DNA of 64,000 nucleotides from Staphylococcus kloosii (lineage in GTDB: Bacteria; Bacillota; Bacilli; Staphylococcales; Staphylococcaceae): assembly GCF_003019255.1 (NCBI RefSeq), contig NZ_CP027846.1, positions 1 to 64,000 on the forward strand. Direction: 5' to 3'. Both the position numbers and the translations under genes were made by a program. The notes under the pieces were generated by a model. That model saw nothing but the letters and a program-made list of their open reading frames with translations, made no database searches and was not told the DNA's origin. Shown here one piece after another: positions 21,817 to 31,396 of the stretch. The first letter of the stretch is position 1. The number at the start of each line of letters is the position of its first letter.

Positions 21817-24800
21817 CCTTAATTACCATACTTTCTTCCAAACATTTCGCTAAAAATTTAAGATTTTCAAACCATTGTTTTGCTTTGGTTAATGTTACTT
21901 TCATTTTACCATCTTGAACGCCAACTTTCATTGCACGCCCTAATGGCTGTGTTTGTTTAAACAATGCTTCCCCATCAATATCTTCAGTCCCTTTTTCAGA
22001 TAGGAAAATTTCAATTGTCTTACCTTTATCTTTTATTAACGTCACGCCTGCATGTAAAGCATGTATTTTGATTTCCATCATATCTAATAAACGTGCTACT
22101 TCTGCTGGATATTCATTAAAACGATCGATAAGTTCATCTTTAATATCTATCAGTTGTGTTTTACTTTCGATTTTTCTAAGTTTTTTATAGATTTCTATTT
22201 TAGCCTGTTCATTTTGAATGTATTCTGCCGGTAAGTAAGCATCGATATTTAATTCTATTTCTACTTCCGGTGCATCATTTTGTTCCGGAGTAATGCCACG
22301 TTTTTCATTAACCGCTTCTTCTAACATTTGAGAATATAAATCGAATCCGACTGAGTCAATAAAGCCATGCTGTTGTTTACCAAGCAGGTTACCTGCGCCA
22401 CGTATATTTAAGTCTCGCATCGCTATTTTGAAACCAGAACCTAATTCTGTAAATTCTTTTATAGCTTGTAATCTATCTTCTGCTGTTTCAGTAAGTACTT
22501 TATTAGCTGGGTGAAGGAAATAAGCATAACCTATGCGACTAGAACGCCCAACTCTACCCCTTAATTGATATAACTGACTCAGTCCAAAACGATCAGCCTC
22601 TTCAATTATAAGTGTGTTAGCATTTGGCACGTCGACACCTGTTTCGATAATTGTCGTCGTTACAAGAATGTCATATTCATGGTTAATAAAACCAATCATA
22701 GTTTCTTCTAAATCTCGTTCGGTCATTTGGCCATGAGCCACTCCTATAGAGGCATCTGGCATTAACATTTGTAGTTGTTCTCGCTTTTCATAAATAGACT
22801 GTACTTTATTATATAAGTAAAATACTTGTCCTTCTCTAGATAATTCACGTTCTAACGCTTCTTTTATGAAATTAGAATTTTGTTCTAAGACATAAGTTTG
22901 TACAGGGAATCTATTTTCTGGTGGTGTCTCGATAACCGATAAATCACGCACGCCAAGCATACTCATATGCAACGTTCTCGGAATTGGTGTCGCAGTAAGT
23001 GTTAGCACGTCGACATTCGTTTTTAACGTTTTGATACGTTCTTTATGTCTAACTCCGAAACGTTGTTCTTCGTCGACAATTAATAAACCTAAATCTTTAT
23101 AAACTATATCTTTACCAAGTAATTTATGCGTACCTACAACGATATCAACTTTACCTGATTTTAAGCCTTCTTTTACTTCTTTAATTTCTTTAGTAGTTCT
23201 AAAGCGACTAATGAGTTCAACATCAATAGGGAAATCTTGCATACGTTCAATTAACGTTTCATAATGTTGTTGCGCCAAAATCGTCGTTGGTACTAGGAAC
23301 GCCACTTGCTTACCTTCTAATACTGCCTTAAATGCTGCACGGACAGCGACCTCAGTCTTACCATAACCCACGTCACCACATAACAATCTATCCATAGGTT
23401 TTTGTTGTTCCATATCACCTTTAATTTCAGTAATAGATTTCGCTTGGTCAGGCGTTAACTCATATGGAAAATCCAATTCAAAGTCGTTTTGTTCTGCGCT
23501 ATCAGGCCCATATTGATAACCTACAGACATTTCACGTTCTTTGTATAATTCAATTAATTCGTCGGCAATGTCTTCAACGCTTTGTTGTACTTTAGCCTTT
23601 GTTTTCTTCCATTCAGTGCCACCAAGTTTATTAAGTTTTGGCATTTTATCTTCGGAGGCAACATATTTTTGAACCTGATCCATTTGGTCTACAGGTACAA
23701 ATAGCTGGTCTGTTCCTTTATATTGCAACTTAATATAATCTTTGTGAACGCCAGCAACTTCTAAAGTTTCAACGCCTAAATACCTACCGACACCGTGATG
23801 CACATGTACAACGTAATCTCCGACTTTTAAATCTTGATAAGATTTTATTTTTTCAGCATTCGTTAATGTTTTTTGCTGTTTACGTTTTTTCTTTTGTTGC
23901 GACTTGAATAATTCTCGTTCGGTCACAACCACAAGTTGCATATATGGCAGCTCGAAACCTTCAGACAGACTACCCTCTGTAATAATGGCACGTCCACCTT
24001 GGATTTCGTTTTCTGCAACATCCACAAATGTTGGAATATGCATTTCATTCAACATAGATTGGATACGTTCTTTTTTAGTTTCTGTTTCTGCTAAAACGAC
24101 AATCGTGTAATCATTAGCAATATAACGTTGAAATTCTGAACGCATAATATCGTACTGGCCATAAAATTGTTGCACTGGTTTACAAGAAAATTTAATAATG
24201 TCTTGTAGTTTTACAGACATCGTTGCAGTAAATAATGTGAAATATGCGACTGGATGTTTTTTGAGCAATGTTTCAAAGTTTTGATAGTCTAAGAAACTTT
24301 GACCGATAAAACCTTTACCACTTTCGATTAAGTTTTGCATAAAGTCATCGACTTCAGTCGTTAACGTTTCTTCAGTTTCTTTAATTCTGTTATATTCATC
24401 TACTGCTACGATGGCATCGTCTTGGAAGTAATCTATTATTGTTGCAGGTTGTTCATACATAAACGCAACAAGTCTTCTCATTACTTGATGATCAAATAAT
24501 GACGATTCAAATAATTTAAAGCTATCGTATGTTTCTTTAACATCATTACGTACGGATTTATCAATTTTGGGACGAGTTTCTTGGTACGCTTCAGTAAGTT
24601 TTTCTTTTGTATGTTTAATAACGTCATCTGTAATAATATAATCACTAGCTGTCGTAATATTAACCTCTTGCATATTATCGTTAGATCTTTGAGATTCCAC
24701 ATCAAAATTTCTAATTGAATCAATTTCAGTATCAAACAATTCAATTCTTACTGGTTCGCCAATTAATGGATATATATCAATAATGCCACCACGTAATGAA

Positions 24801-25318
24801 AATTCACCGATATGCGATACTACACTTTCGCGTCTATAACCCATATTTACTAATTTAGTCAGTAAGTCATCTACATTTATGTCTTCACCTACAGATAAAG
24901 TAATCTGATGCGATTTCCATAATTCGACAGGCGTTAACCATTTTTTTAAACCATTTAACGGCACGATAAATAAGCCTCTCTCATTTTGAGATAGTGCAGT
25001 TAATGTACGTACACGTTCACTCATAAATTGAGGGCTTTGCGTAGAAAATTCTTCTGTCATAATATCTTGCATCGGATATTTATAAACATCATTGGCATCT
25101 ACAAATTGTAGTATATCCGCTTCTAGCTTATCTGCTTGATATAAATTATTAGTAACTACGAGTAATTGTTGTTCACTTTCTAAATATTTCTCTGCAATTA
25201 TCGTAGCTTTTGCCGCAGCCGACAAACCTGTTACTAAAATATTATCTTTCCCAAATACTTCGTTTAATTCCTGATAACGTTTATCTTTATTTATATAATC
25301 TGTAATTATTGATTTCAA
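21806..25318 (-). CDS. mfd: Transcription-repair coupling factor
   Basis: Mfd removes RNA polymerase stalled at lesions and recruits UvrA. The 1,170-residue length is typical. The N-terminal UvrB-homology region is followed by the RNA polymerase-interacting domain (KVGDYVVHVHHGVGRYLG). The SF2 motor has Walker A LCGDVGYGKTEVA, the DEEQ box in LLIVDEEQRFGVRHKER, TATPIPRTLHMS, and motif VI in QLYQLRGRVGRSSRIGYAYF. The C-terminal TRCF domain is complete. The start overlaps pth by 4 bp and the stop overlaps the flippase-like gene. Confidence 0.98.
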   Translation of the reverse strand: MKSIITDYINKDKRYQELNEVFGKDNILVTGLSAAAKATIIAEKYLESEQQLLVVTNNLYQADKLEADILQFVDANDVYKYPMQDIMTEEFSTQSPQFMSERVRTLTALSQNERGLFIVPLNGLKKWLTPVELWKSHQITLSVGEDINVDDLLTKLVNMGYRRESVVSHIGEFSLRGGIIDIYPLIGEPVRIELFDTEIDSIRNFDVESQRSNDNMQEVNITTASDYIITDDVIKHTKEKLTEAYQETRPKIDKSVRNDVKETYDSFKLFESSLFDHQVMRRLVAFMYEQPATIIDYFQDDAIVAVDEYNRIKETEETLTTEVDDFMQNLIESGKGFIGQSFLDYQNFETLLKKHPVAYFTLFTATMSVKLQDIIKFSCKPVQQFYGQYDIMRSEFQRYIANDYTIVVLAETETKKERIQSMLNEMHIPTFVDVAENEIQGGRAIITEGSLSEGFELPYMQLVVVTERELFKSQQKKKRKQQKTLTNAEKIKSYQDLKVGDYVVHVHHGVGRYLGVETLEVAGVHKDYIKLQYKGTDQLFVPVDQMDQVQKYVASEDKMPKLNKLGGTEWKKTKAKVQQSVEDIADELIELYKEREMSVGYQYGPDSAEQNDFELDFPYELTPDQAKSITEIKGDMEQQKPMDRLLCGDVGYGKTEVAVRAAFKAVLEGKQVAFLVPTTILAQQHYETLIERMQDFPIDVELISRFRTTKEIKEVKEGLKSGKVDIVVGTHKLLGKDIVYKDLGLLIVDEEQRFGVRHKERIKTLKTNVDVLTLTATPIPRTLHMSMLGVRDLSVIETPPENRFPVQTYVLEQNSNFIKEALERELSREGQVFYLYNKVQSIYEKREQLQMLMPDASIGVAHGQMTERDLEETMIGFINHEYDILVTTTIIETGVDVPNANTLIIEEADRFGLSQLYQLRGRVGRSSRIGYAYFLHPANKVLTETAEDRLQAIKEFTELGSGFKIAMRDLNIRGAGNLLGKQQHGFIDSVGFDLYSQMLEEAVNEKRGITPEQNDAPEVEIELNIDAYLPAEYIQNEQAKIEIYKKLRKIESKTQLIDIKDELIDRFNEYPAEVARLLDMMEIKIHALHAGVTLIKDKGKTIEIFLSEKGTEDIDGEALFKQTQPLGRAMKVGVQDGKMKVTLTKAKQWFENLKFLAKCLEESMVIKDEV

Positions 25319-25887
25319 TTGACATCACCATTGTATTCATTCATCACTTGGTCGAAACGTGAAGTTTCTATATAAGATTCCACTGCGCGCGCTGAATGTT
25401 CGATAACTTTTTCCATAGTAATCATTTCTTGTTTTGAAAATTTTTGTAATACGTAATCTGGAACTGACATGCCACCACTTGGTCTATCCACACCAATACG
25501 AATTCTTTTGAATTGATCAGTGCCTAACATTTTAATGATAGATTTCATGCCATTATGACCACCAGCACTACCTTTTTGTCTTAATCTTATCTCGCCTTGA
25601 GGCAAGTCTAAATCATCATATAGTACGATTAAATCATCTACATCTATATCATAATAATCCATCAAAGGTGCTACGGCTTCGCCAGATAAGTTCATCATTG
25701 TTAAGGGTTCTATAAACATAACTTTTTCTTGATTTAAGCGCTCAATCGTATATGCGCCTTTAAATTTCTGCTTATCTAAAGAAAAATTGTTTCGGTCTAA
25801 AATATAATCTATCACTTCAAATCCAATATTGTGTCGCGTAGATTCAAAACGTTTACCTATATTTCCAAGGCCAACAATACATTTCAT
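25315..25887 (-). CDS. pth: Peptidyl-tRNA hydrolase
   Basis: It recycles tRNA from prematurely released peptidyl-tRNA. Family features are IVGLGNIGKRFESTRHNIGF with the catalytic His, EPLTMMNLSGEAV, LYDDLDLPQG with the catalytic Asp, and GSAGGHNGMKSI. I chose MKCIVG as the start because GGAGG lies seven bases upstream. The in-frame extension MVINGGNK includes that site and is unlikely to be translated. About 190 residues is the normal length. It is the first gene of the operon running through mfd and overlaps mfd by 4 bp. Confidence 0.97.
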   Translation of the reverse strand: MKCIVGLGNIGKRFESTRHNIGFEVIDYILDRNNFSLDKQKFKGAYTIERLNQEKVMFIEPLTMMNLSGEAVAPLMDYYDIDVDDLIVLYDDLDLPQGEIRLRQKGSAGGHNGMKSIIKMLGTDQFKRIRIGVDRPSGGMSVPDYVLQKFSKQEMITMEKVIEHSARAVESYIETSRFDQVMNEYNGDVN

Positions 25888-25999
25888 TTTGTTTCCTCCA
25901 TTAATTACCATTTATATGTTGTGCGATAATTGATAAAAACAACGAGTAGCAAATCAATTCGCATCTTGTATTTTTAATATCATTCATTATATTAACATA

Positions 26000-26036
26000 A
26001 AAAAGCACCTGCTTAAGCAAATAAGCATGGTGCTTT
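26000..26036 (-). terminator. Rho-independent terminator after rplY
   Basis: On the minus strand AAAAGCACC and GGTGCTTTT pair, with GCTTA/TAAGC inside, ending in TTTTTTATG. It separates rplY from the pth-mfd operon. Confidence 0.85.
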
Positions 26037-26074
26037 TAAATTTAAAATTTAGGAAACAATCGTCCGAACAAATA

Positions 26075-26743
26075 TTATTCTTTGTCTTCTGATTCTTCTT
26101 CGTTGTCGCTGTCTTCTTTGTCTTCACCAACAACTTCTGGTTCTTCAGTAGCTGATTCGCCTTCCATTGCTTCGATTTCTTCTTCTGTAGGTTCTTCAGT
26201 TGGAGGAACTACAGTTACGACTGAATCATTTTCGTCGTTTTCGATTGTGAAGTTACCAGTAGTTTTAAGGTCACTTACTGAAATGCTGTCATTTACTTCT
26301 AATTCAGTAATGTCTACTTCGATTGATTCTGGGATGTTGTCTGGAGTTGCAGTTACTTCAAGGTCGAATAATGGTTGTTCAACAACGCCACCTTCTTTAG
26401 CTCCTGCAGCTTCACCAACTAATTGAACTGGTACTTCAACAGTACGTTCTTCACTCATGTTTATTGCTAAGAAGTCAATGTGAGTAATTTGATTTTTAAG
26501 TGGATCGAATTGGTAGTCTGAAACCATTACTTTAATAGTTTTAGAACCTACAGCTAATTCGATAACACCGTTACGTCCAACTTCACGGATAACTTTAATA
26601 AATTCTACTTCGTCAACTTTAACTGAAGTATTTTTAGTACCGTAACCGTATACGATTGCTGGTACTTTACCAGAATTTCTTAATGTTTTTAAATCTGAAC
26701 GTGTTTGTTTCCCTTGACGAATGATTGACTTTAATGAAGCCAT
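26075..26743 (-). CDS. rplY: 50S ribosomal protein L25/general stress protein Ctc
   Basis: This ribosomal protein binds 5S rRNA and has the two-domain Ctc form. An L25-like N-terminal domain (MASLKSIIRQGKQTRSDLK to about residue 95) is followed by a beta C-terminal domain. The tail of about 50 residues is very acidic (TEEPTEEEIEAMEGE). MASLK is preferred as start because GGTGG lies eight bases upstream; in-frame ATG and GTG codons shortly before it are possible. Length (about 222) matches S. aureus. It follows prs by 117 bp with two hairpins in between, and a terminator follows. Confidence 0.97.
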   Translation of the reverse strand: MASLKSIIRQGKQTRSDLKTLRNSGKVPAIVYGYGTKNTSVKVDEVEFIKVIREVGRNGVIELAVGSKTIKVMVSDYQFDPLKNQITHIDFLAINMSEERTVEVPVQLVGEAAGAKEGGVVEQPLFDLEVTATPDNIPESIEVDITELEVNDSISVSDLKTTGNFTIENDENDSVVTVVPPTEEPTEEEIEAMEGESATEEPEVVGEDKEDSDNEEESEDKE

Positions 26744-26766
26744 GCTCATTTCCACCTTTCATAATT

Positions 26767-26820
26767 GCTCTATGTTAGAGCCCCTCACTTACCCATCAAC
26801 ATTTTCGTTGCTTGTAAGTG
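26767..26820 (-). promoter_or_regulatory. Two-hairpin leader between prs and rplY
   Basis: Just before rplY the minus strand forms a hairpin with CACTTAC / GTAAGTG ends (26786-26820). A perfect six-pair hairpin GCTCTA-ACA-TAGAGC (26767-26781) follows, about ten bases before the Shine-Dalgarno region. Neither is followed by a U-run, so a simple terminator is unlikely. It may be a leader that affects rplY translation or the prs-rplY boundary. I do not recognise it as a named RNA family. Confidence 0.4.
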
Positions 26821-26872
26821 TTTATTTATTCGTTTTTACACGAATAGACATATTATATCTTTTTGTAATTAA

Positions 26873-27838
26873 TTAGTCAAATAGCACACTAACTGATTCA
26901 CGTTCGTAAACACGGATAATTGCTTGAGCTAATAACCCTGCTACAGACAATTCTTTAGTGTTTTCAGGTTTGCGACTATCTTCTAGTTGAATAGAATTTG
27001 TTACGACTAATTCTTTAATAGCTGAATTTTCGATACGCTCTCTTGCTGGGCCCGATAATACTGGGTGCGTACAACAAGCGTAAACTTCTTTTGCACCTTT
27101 ATCTTTTAATGCCTGTGCAGCTAATGTAATCGTTCCTGCAGTATCAATGATATCGTCTATAATGATTGCTGTGCGTCCATCAATTTCACCCACAATGTTC
27201 ATTACTTCTGCAACATTTGGTTTCGGTCTACGCTTATCAATGATTGCAATTGGAGTTTTTAATATGTCCGCTAATTTACGTGCTCTAGTCACACCGCCAT
27301 GGTCTGGTGAAACGACAACACATTCATCCGGATTAATGTCTGCTTCATTTTGGAAGTAATCAGCTAAGATTGGCACACCCATTAAATGATCGATAGGAAT
27401 ATCGAAAAAGCCTTGGATTTGTGGTGCATGCAAATCTAAAGCAATCATGCGATCAGCGCCAGCTGTTTCGATTAAGTTAGCAACTAATTTTGCAGTAATA
27501 GGTTCACGGCTACGTGCTTTTCTATCTTGTCTAGCATATCCATAATATGGAACTACAATATTTATTGTCGAAGCTGAAGCACGTTTACATGCATCAATCA
27601 TAATTAATAATTCCATTAAGTGTAAGTTAACTGGATTAGAAGTTGGTTGGATAATAAAGACGTCACAACCACGTATACTTTCTTCAATATTGATTTGAAT
27701 TTCTCCATCGCTAAAACGTTTAACAGAACATTTTCCTAGTTCAATACCCACGCTATCTGCTACTTGTTGTGCTAAAGGTTCGTTACCCTTTAAAGAAAAT
27801 ATTTTTAAAGCAGAATTTTTATATTCATTGTTTAACAT
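26873..27838 (-). CDS. prs: Ribose-phosphate pyrophosphokinase
   Basis: It makes PRPP from ribose 5-phosphate and ATP for purine, pyrimidine, His, Trp and NAD synthesis, and so feeds hpt and purR-controlled genes nearby. Visible motifs are SDGEIQINIEESIRG, the flexible-loop region YGYARQDRKARSREPI, HAPQIQGFFDIP, SPDHGGVTRAR, and the PRPP loop AIIIDDIIDTAGT. The 321-residue length is standard. It sits between glmU and rplY, the conserved Firmicutes order glmU-prs-ctc-pth-mfd. Confidence 0.98.
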   Translation of the reverse strand: MLNNEYKNSALKIFSLKGNEPLAQQVADSVGIELGKCSVKRFSDGEIQINIEESIRGCDVFIIQPTSNPVNLHLMELLIMIDACKRASASTINIVVPYYGYARQDRKARSREPITAKLVANLIETAGADRMIALDLHAPQIQGFFDIPIDHLMGVPILADYFQNEADINPDECVVVSPDHGGVTRARKLADILKTPIAIIDKRRPKPNVAEVMNIVGEIDGRTAIIIDDIIDTAGTITLAAQALKDKGAKEVYACCTHPVLSGPARERIENSAIKELVVTNSIQLEDSRKPENTKELSVAGLLAQAIIRVYERESVSVLFD

Positions 27839-27970
27839 TTATAGTCCTCCAATTAATTACTTCCATAAGTTTAAATAAATAGACAATACGAAACTTCTTT
27901 TTCTATGCTGATAAAAATTTTTGTATCTTGATTTTAACAGTAAAAGCATGTTTGTCTAAAAGTTAACTCT

Positions 27971-29329
27971 TTATTTATTATTAAAATAGCCTTCTTTAGT
28001 CGTTTGTCTTTCTCTCGCTAATGCCAAACTGTTGTCAGGTACGTTATCTGTTATTGTTGAACCTGCAGCAATAAATGCAAAATCGCCTACTGTAACAGGA
28101 GCAACAAGATTAGTATTACATCCTATAAATGCATCATTACCTATTGTTGTCTTAAATTTATTTTTACCGTCGTAATTAACTGTGATAGAACCACAACCAA
28201 CGTTTGAACGTTCACCGATTTCAGCGTCACCAATATAACTTAAGTGTGGAAGTTTTGCACCATCTTTAACGACTGATTTTTTCACTTCTACAAAGTTACC
28301 TACTTTAACTTTATTACCAATATCTGAACCAGGTCTTAGTTGGGCAAATGGTCCAATATTAACTTCATCAGCAACTTTAGATTCATTAATTACTGATTGT
28401 TTGATATTTACGCCGTTACCAATGCTACTATCAGCTATTTCTGAGTGTTGGCCTACGAGAACATTTGAACCTATAACAGTTTTACCAGTTAATTTAACGC
28501 CAGGTTCTATCGTAGTATCTTGTCCTATTTTTACATCTTTACCAATGTATGTAGTTTGTGGATCAATAATTGTTACACCGTCACGCATATGTTGTTCGTT
28601 TATACGTGTTCTCATCGCTTGTTCAGCAGAACTTAACATAACACGATCATTAACACCCATGATTTCATCAAAATCATCTGTATGGTAAATTTCAACTTTA
28701 CCATTTTCGTTAAGAATTAATGATAGTACTTCTGGTAAGTAATATTCGCCTTGTGCATTATCATTGTTCACATCTGCTAATTTAGAGAACAACGTTGCAT
28801 TATCAAAAGCAAATATACCTGAACTGATTTCGTTAATTTGTTGTTCTTCGGTTGTTGCATCTTTTTGCTCTACTATTTTTGTTAATGATTCGTTGTCATT
28901 CCTTACAATACGTCCATATCCAAAAGGATTAGGGGCAGTTGCTGACAATACTGTAGCTTGAGCTTGATTTTGTTCATGATGTTCAATTAAAGATTTTAAT
29001 GTTTCTGCAGTCACTAATGGTGTGTCGCCACAAACAACTAAAGTTGTACCTTCTTGAGTACCTATATGTTCTTCTGCCATTCTAACAGCATGAGCAGTAC
29101 CTAATTGTTCTTCTTGAAAACTATATAGCGATTGCTCGCCTAATGCTTCTTTTACACTATCTGCGCCATGTCCTACAATCGTTACGATTGTTTCAACGCC
29201 CGAATGTTTTACATTATCAATAACATGTTCAATCATTGATTTGCCTGCAACTTCGTGTAACACTTTATATTTCTGTGATTTCATACGTGTACCCTTACCT
29301 GCTGCCAGTACTATTGCATGTCTTTGCAT
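27971..29329 (-). CDS. glmU: Bifunctional GlmU (uridyltransferase/acetyltransferase)
   Basis: It makes UDP-N-acetylglucosamine for peptidoglycan and teichoic acid. The N-terminal pyrophosphorylase domain carries LAAGKGTRMKS and CGDTPLVT. The C-terminal left-handed beta-helix acetyltransferase (about 250-452) has hexapeptide repeats and the stretch KLPHLSYIGDAEIGERSNVG. Its 452 residues are typical. The start ATG has GGAGGG about ten bases upstream. A sigma-A promoter (29368-29397) lies about 40 bp before the gene, so it need not depend on spoVG read-through. Confidence 0.98.
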   Translation of the reverse strand: MQRHAIVLAAGKGTRMKSQKYKVLHEVAGKSMIEHVIDNVKHSGVETIVTIVGHGADSVKEALGEQSLYSFQEEQLGTAHAVRMAEEHIGTQEGTTLVVCGDTPLVTAETLKSLIEHHEQNQAQATVLSATAPNPFGYGRIVRNDNESLTKIVEQKDATTEEQQINEISSGIFAFDNATLFSKLADVNNDNAQGEYYLPEVLSLILNENGKVEIYHTDDFDEIMGVNDRVMLSSAEQAMRTRINEQHMRDGVTIIDPQTTYIGKDVKIGQDTTIEPGVKLTGKTVIGSNVLVGQHSEIADSSIGNGVNIKQSVINESKVADEVNIGPFAQLRPGSDIGNKVKVGNFVEVKKSVVKDGAKLPHLSYIGDAEIGERSNVGCGSITVNYDGKNKFKTTIGNDAFIGCNTNLVAPVTVGDFAFIAAGSTITDNVPDNSLALARERQTTKEGYFNNK

Positions 29330-29367
29330 GAGTGCTAACCCTCCATTAAAATATACACTTCAATATT

Positions 29368-29397
29368 ATTATAATTTAACGTAAGTATTAGTTTCAA
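29368..29397 (-). promoter_or_regulatory. Promoter for glmU
   Basis: TTGAAA (29392-29397) and TATAAT (29368-29373) on the minus strand are 18 bp apart. The transcript leader would be about 30 nt. This would drive glmU-prs and perhaps rplY. Confidence 0.65.
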
Positions 29398-29690
29398 GAC
29401 TCAAACAACTAATGTCATATAATGGCAATAATTTATTTCTAATATGGTTGCGTTTTCATATTTCCCACCACTCCATAATCCCTTTTATATGAGTCGTTAT
29501 ATGATGTTATGTAAATATTATTGCGCTGTTTAAATTTAATATTATTATTACGAAAAGTTGGCATGTAATACTTTTTTGTCACTATTAAATCACTAAAGTT
29601 TAAAAATATAGTATATTTTATTGCTACTTTTTTATTTATAACTATCCACCTAATCATTTTTATACGTCTTCAACTATATAAAGTATAATT
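29398..29690. other. AT-rich spoVG-glmU intergenic stretch
   Basis: About 290 bp of very AT-rich DNA lie between the spoVG terminator and the glmU promoter. A 72-codon minus-strand frame (29439-29657) has no ribosome-binding site before its ATG and I do not call it. Near its end GGTGGGAAAT precedes an ATG that would give only six codons (MKTQPY). I see no conserved RNA motif. Confidence 0.4.
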
Positions 29691-29733
29691 AAAAAAGCAG
29701 TTATACTGACTGTTTAATAATCAGTATAACTGC
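29691..29733 (-). terminator. Rho-independent terminator after spoVG
   Basis: A perfect 13-bp stem GCAGTTATACTGA / TCAGTATAACTGC is followed on the minus strand by TTTTTTAATT. Confidence 0.92.
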
Positions 29734-29778
29734 TCGATTAATTTATATTTTTATCTCATTTTAATCTTTTTAAATCTT

Positions 29779-30093
29779 TTATGCTTCGTCATTATTCTCT
29801 TCATCATTTGATGACTGTGCATTTCTGTCAGGAATAACTTCGTCTGTCTCTTCATAGACTTTCATCACTGCATCTTGGATTTCTTGTCTCATTTCTGAGT
29901 TAATAGGATGCGCGATGTCACGGAATTCACCATCTGGTGTACGTTTACTTGGCATTGCGACGAAAAGACCTGAGTTGCCTTCAATTACTCTTAAATCATG
30001 TACTACAAATGATTCGTCTAACGTAATTGATACGAGCGCTTTCATTCTTCCATCTGTGTCTATCTTTCTAAGTCTTACATCTGTCACTTTCAT
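29779..30093 (-). CDS. spoVG: Regulatory protein SpoVG
   Basis: This small nucleic-acid-binding regulator influences capsule, protease and antibiotic-resistance genes in S. aureus, where yabJ-spoVG is a SigB-dependent operon. The core KVTDVRLRKI...PSKRTPDGEFRDIAHPIN is nearly unchanged. The last 15 or so residues are Asn/Glu-rich and variable. I start it at MKVTDV (30093), preceded by GGGGGG about eight bases upstream, not at the longer in-frame MLCFFTKRQ. It lies 68 bp after ridA (yabJ) and is followed by a strong terminator. Confidence 0.97.
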   Translation of the reverse strand: MKVTDVRLRKIDTDGRMKALVSITLDESFVVHDLRVIEGNSGLFVAMPSKRTPDGEFRDIAHPINSEMRQEIQDAVMKVYEETDEVIPDRNAQSSNDEENNDEA

Positions 30094-30161
30094 GTAGTGA
30101 GCCCCCCTAGTTTGTCTCTTTGTAAAGAAGCATAACAAAAATTTATGAGAATTATAAATCC

Positions 30162-30536
30162 TTACTTCACTTTAGCAATTAATTCAATTTCAACTTTCAC
30201 ATCTTTAGGTAAGCGTGCAACTTCAACACAACTTCTCGCTGGTTGATGTGCATCAAAATACTCACCATATATTTCATTTATTTTTTGAAATTCATTCATA
30301 TCTTTAATAAAGATTGTGGCTTTAACGACCGATTCAATATCTGAACCAGCTGCGTCTAGCACAACTTTTAAATTTTCTAAAACTTGTCGTGTTTGTTCTT
30401 GCACATCATCACTAACGATTTGACCGTCAGTATTCAATGGGATTTGTCCCGATGTGAATAACAATCCATTAATTTCTGTTGCGTGTGAATATGGCCCTAA
30501 AGCTTCGGGCGCATTATTTGTATTAATTACTTTCAT
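30162..30536 (-). CDS. ridA: RidA/YabJ-family enamine/imine deaminase
   Basis: This 124-residue Rid protein hydrolyses reactive enamine/imine intermediates from PLP enzymes, such as 2-aminoacrylate from threonine dehydratase. Motifs seen are EALGPYSHA, FTSGQIPLN, and near the C terminus PARSCVEVARLPKDVKVEIE with the conserved Arg and Glu. In B. subtilis yabJ was linked to purine regulation because it lies next to purR, as here. The order purR-ridA-spoVG indicates one operon. Confidence 0.96.
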   Translation of the reverse strand: MKVINTNNAPEALGPYSHATEINGLLFTSGQIPLNTDGQIVSDDVQEQTRQVLENLKVVLDAAGSDIESVVKATIFIKDMNEFQKINEIYGEYFDAHQPARSCVEVARLPKDVKVEIELIAKVK

Positions 30537-30554
30537 GCTGTCGTAATCGCTCCT

Positions 30555-31379
30555 TTAAGAAAATTTAGTTAAACTATTGCCTGTTTCTACGTTAAATTGC
30601 TGATTGTATTCATCTACATCAGATAATCTAACCAAGGAAGTATAATCTTCAATCAATCGTTGTTTAACTTCTTTTGATTCTACAAGTACTGATACCCCTT
30701 TAACGTGTGCTTTAAACTCATTCATCAAATTCATCACACCATTAATTGAACCACCAGCACGCATGAAATCATCAACAACGAGTACATTAGAATTTTCAGG
30801 CAATGTGCGTTTAGATAACACCATCGTTTCAATCTTACGAGAAGAACCAGAAACATAATTTATTGAAACAGTAGACCCTTCAGTAACCTTATTATCTTTT
30901 CTAATAACTACTACCGGTAAATTCAATACACTCGCTACGGCATTAGCTAAAGAAATACCTTTAGTAGCTATTGTTACCACTGCATCTAATTGTTCATCCA
31001 TATAGAGCGTTGCAATTAACTTGCCAACTTTCTTTAATAAAATTGGATTACCCATCAAATCTGATAAGAACAAATAACCACCAGGTAATAATCGATCTTT
31101 TTCTTGTAGTAATTCGATTAACTCTTCTACAACTTCTGTAGCTTCTTTTTTGCCCATTTGTGGTTTATATGTAACTCCGCCACTTGCACCAGCAGTAGTC
31201 GTCACAGTACCTAATTTTTCTTTTTGGAATGTTGTTTTTATAATTTGAACATCCTCACTAATTGATGATTTAGCCTGTTTGAACTTTTGGACGAAAAACG
31301 TTAGTGGTATCAATTTATTGGGATGATTCATTAAATATTGTGTCATAAAAACAATACGTTCACTTCTCTTGTATCTCAT
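30555..31379 (-). CDS. purR: Purine operon repressor PurR
   Basis: It represses purine biosynthesis genes and is relieved by PRPP. An N-terminal winged-helix domain (residues 1-70, MRYKRSERIVFMTQYL) precedes a phosphoribosyltransferase-fold domain. That domain carries the PRPP motif VLVVDDFMRAGGS and the conserved ATKGISLANAVA and VTEGSTVSINYVSGSSRKI. I prefer MRYKRS as start on family grounds. The upstream in-frame ATG (MKHD) lies directly against AAAGG, which is too close. It follows ispE by 17 bp and precedes ridA by 18 bp, so these are co-transcribed. Confidence 0.95.
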   Translation of the reverse strand: MRYKRSERIVFMTQYLMNHPNKLIPLTFFVQKFKQAKSSISEDVQIIKTTFQKEKLGTVTTTAGASGGVTYKPQMGKKEATEVVEELIELLQEKDRLLPGGYLFLSDLMGNPILLKKVGKLIATLYMDEQLDAVVTIATKGISLANAVASVLNLPVVVIRKDNKVTEGSTVSINYVSGSSRKIETMVLSKRTLPENSNVLVVDDFMRAGGSINGVMNLMNEFKAHVKGVSVLVESKEVKQRLIEDYTSLVRLSDVDEYNQQFNVETGNSLTKFS

Positions 31380-31396
31380 ATCGTGCTTCATCCTTT

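Noticed and set aside
26082..26426. 114-codon plus-strand frame rich in Ser
   Set aside because: It is the antisense of the acidic Glu/Asp-rich tail of rplY; low-complexity coding DNA creates such frames.
29439..29657. 72-codon minus-strand frame upstream of glmU
   Set aside because: No Shine-Dalgarno sequence precedes its start, composition reflects AT-rich DNA, and it sits between the spoVG terminator and the glmU promoter. I treat it as chance.
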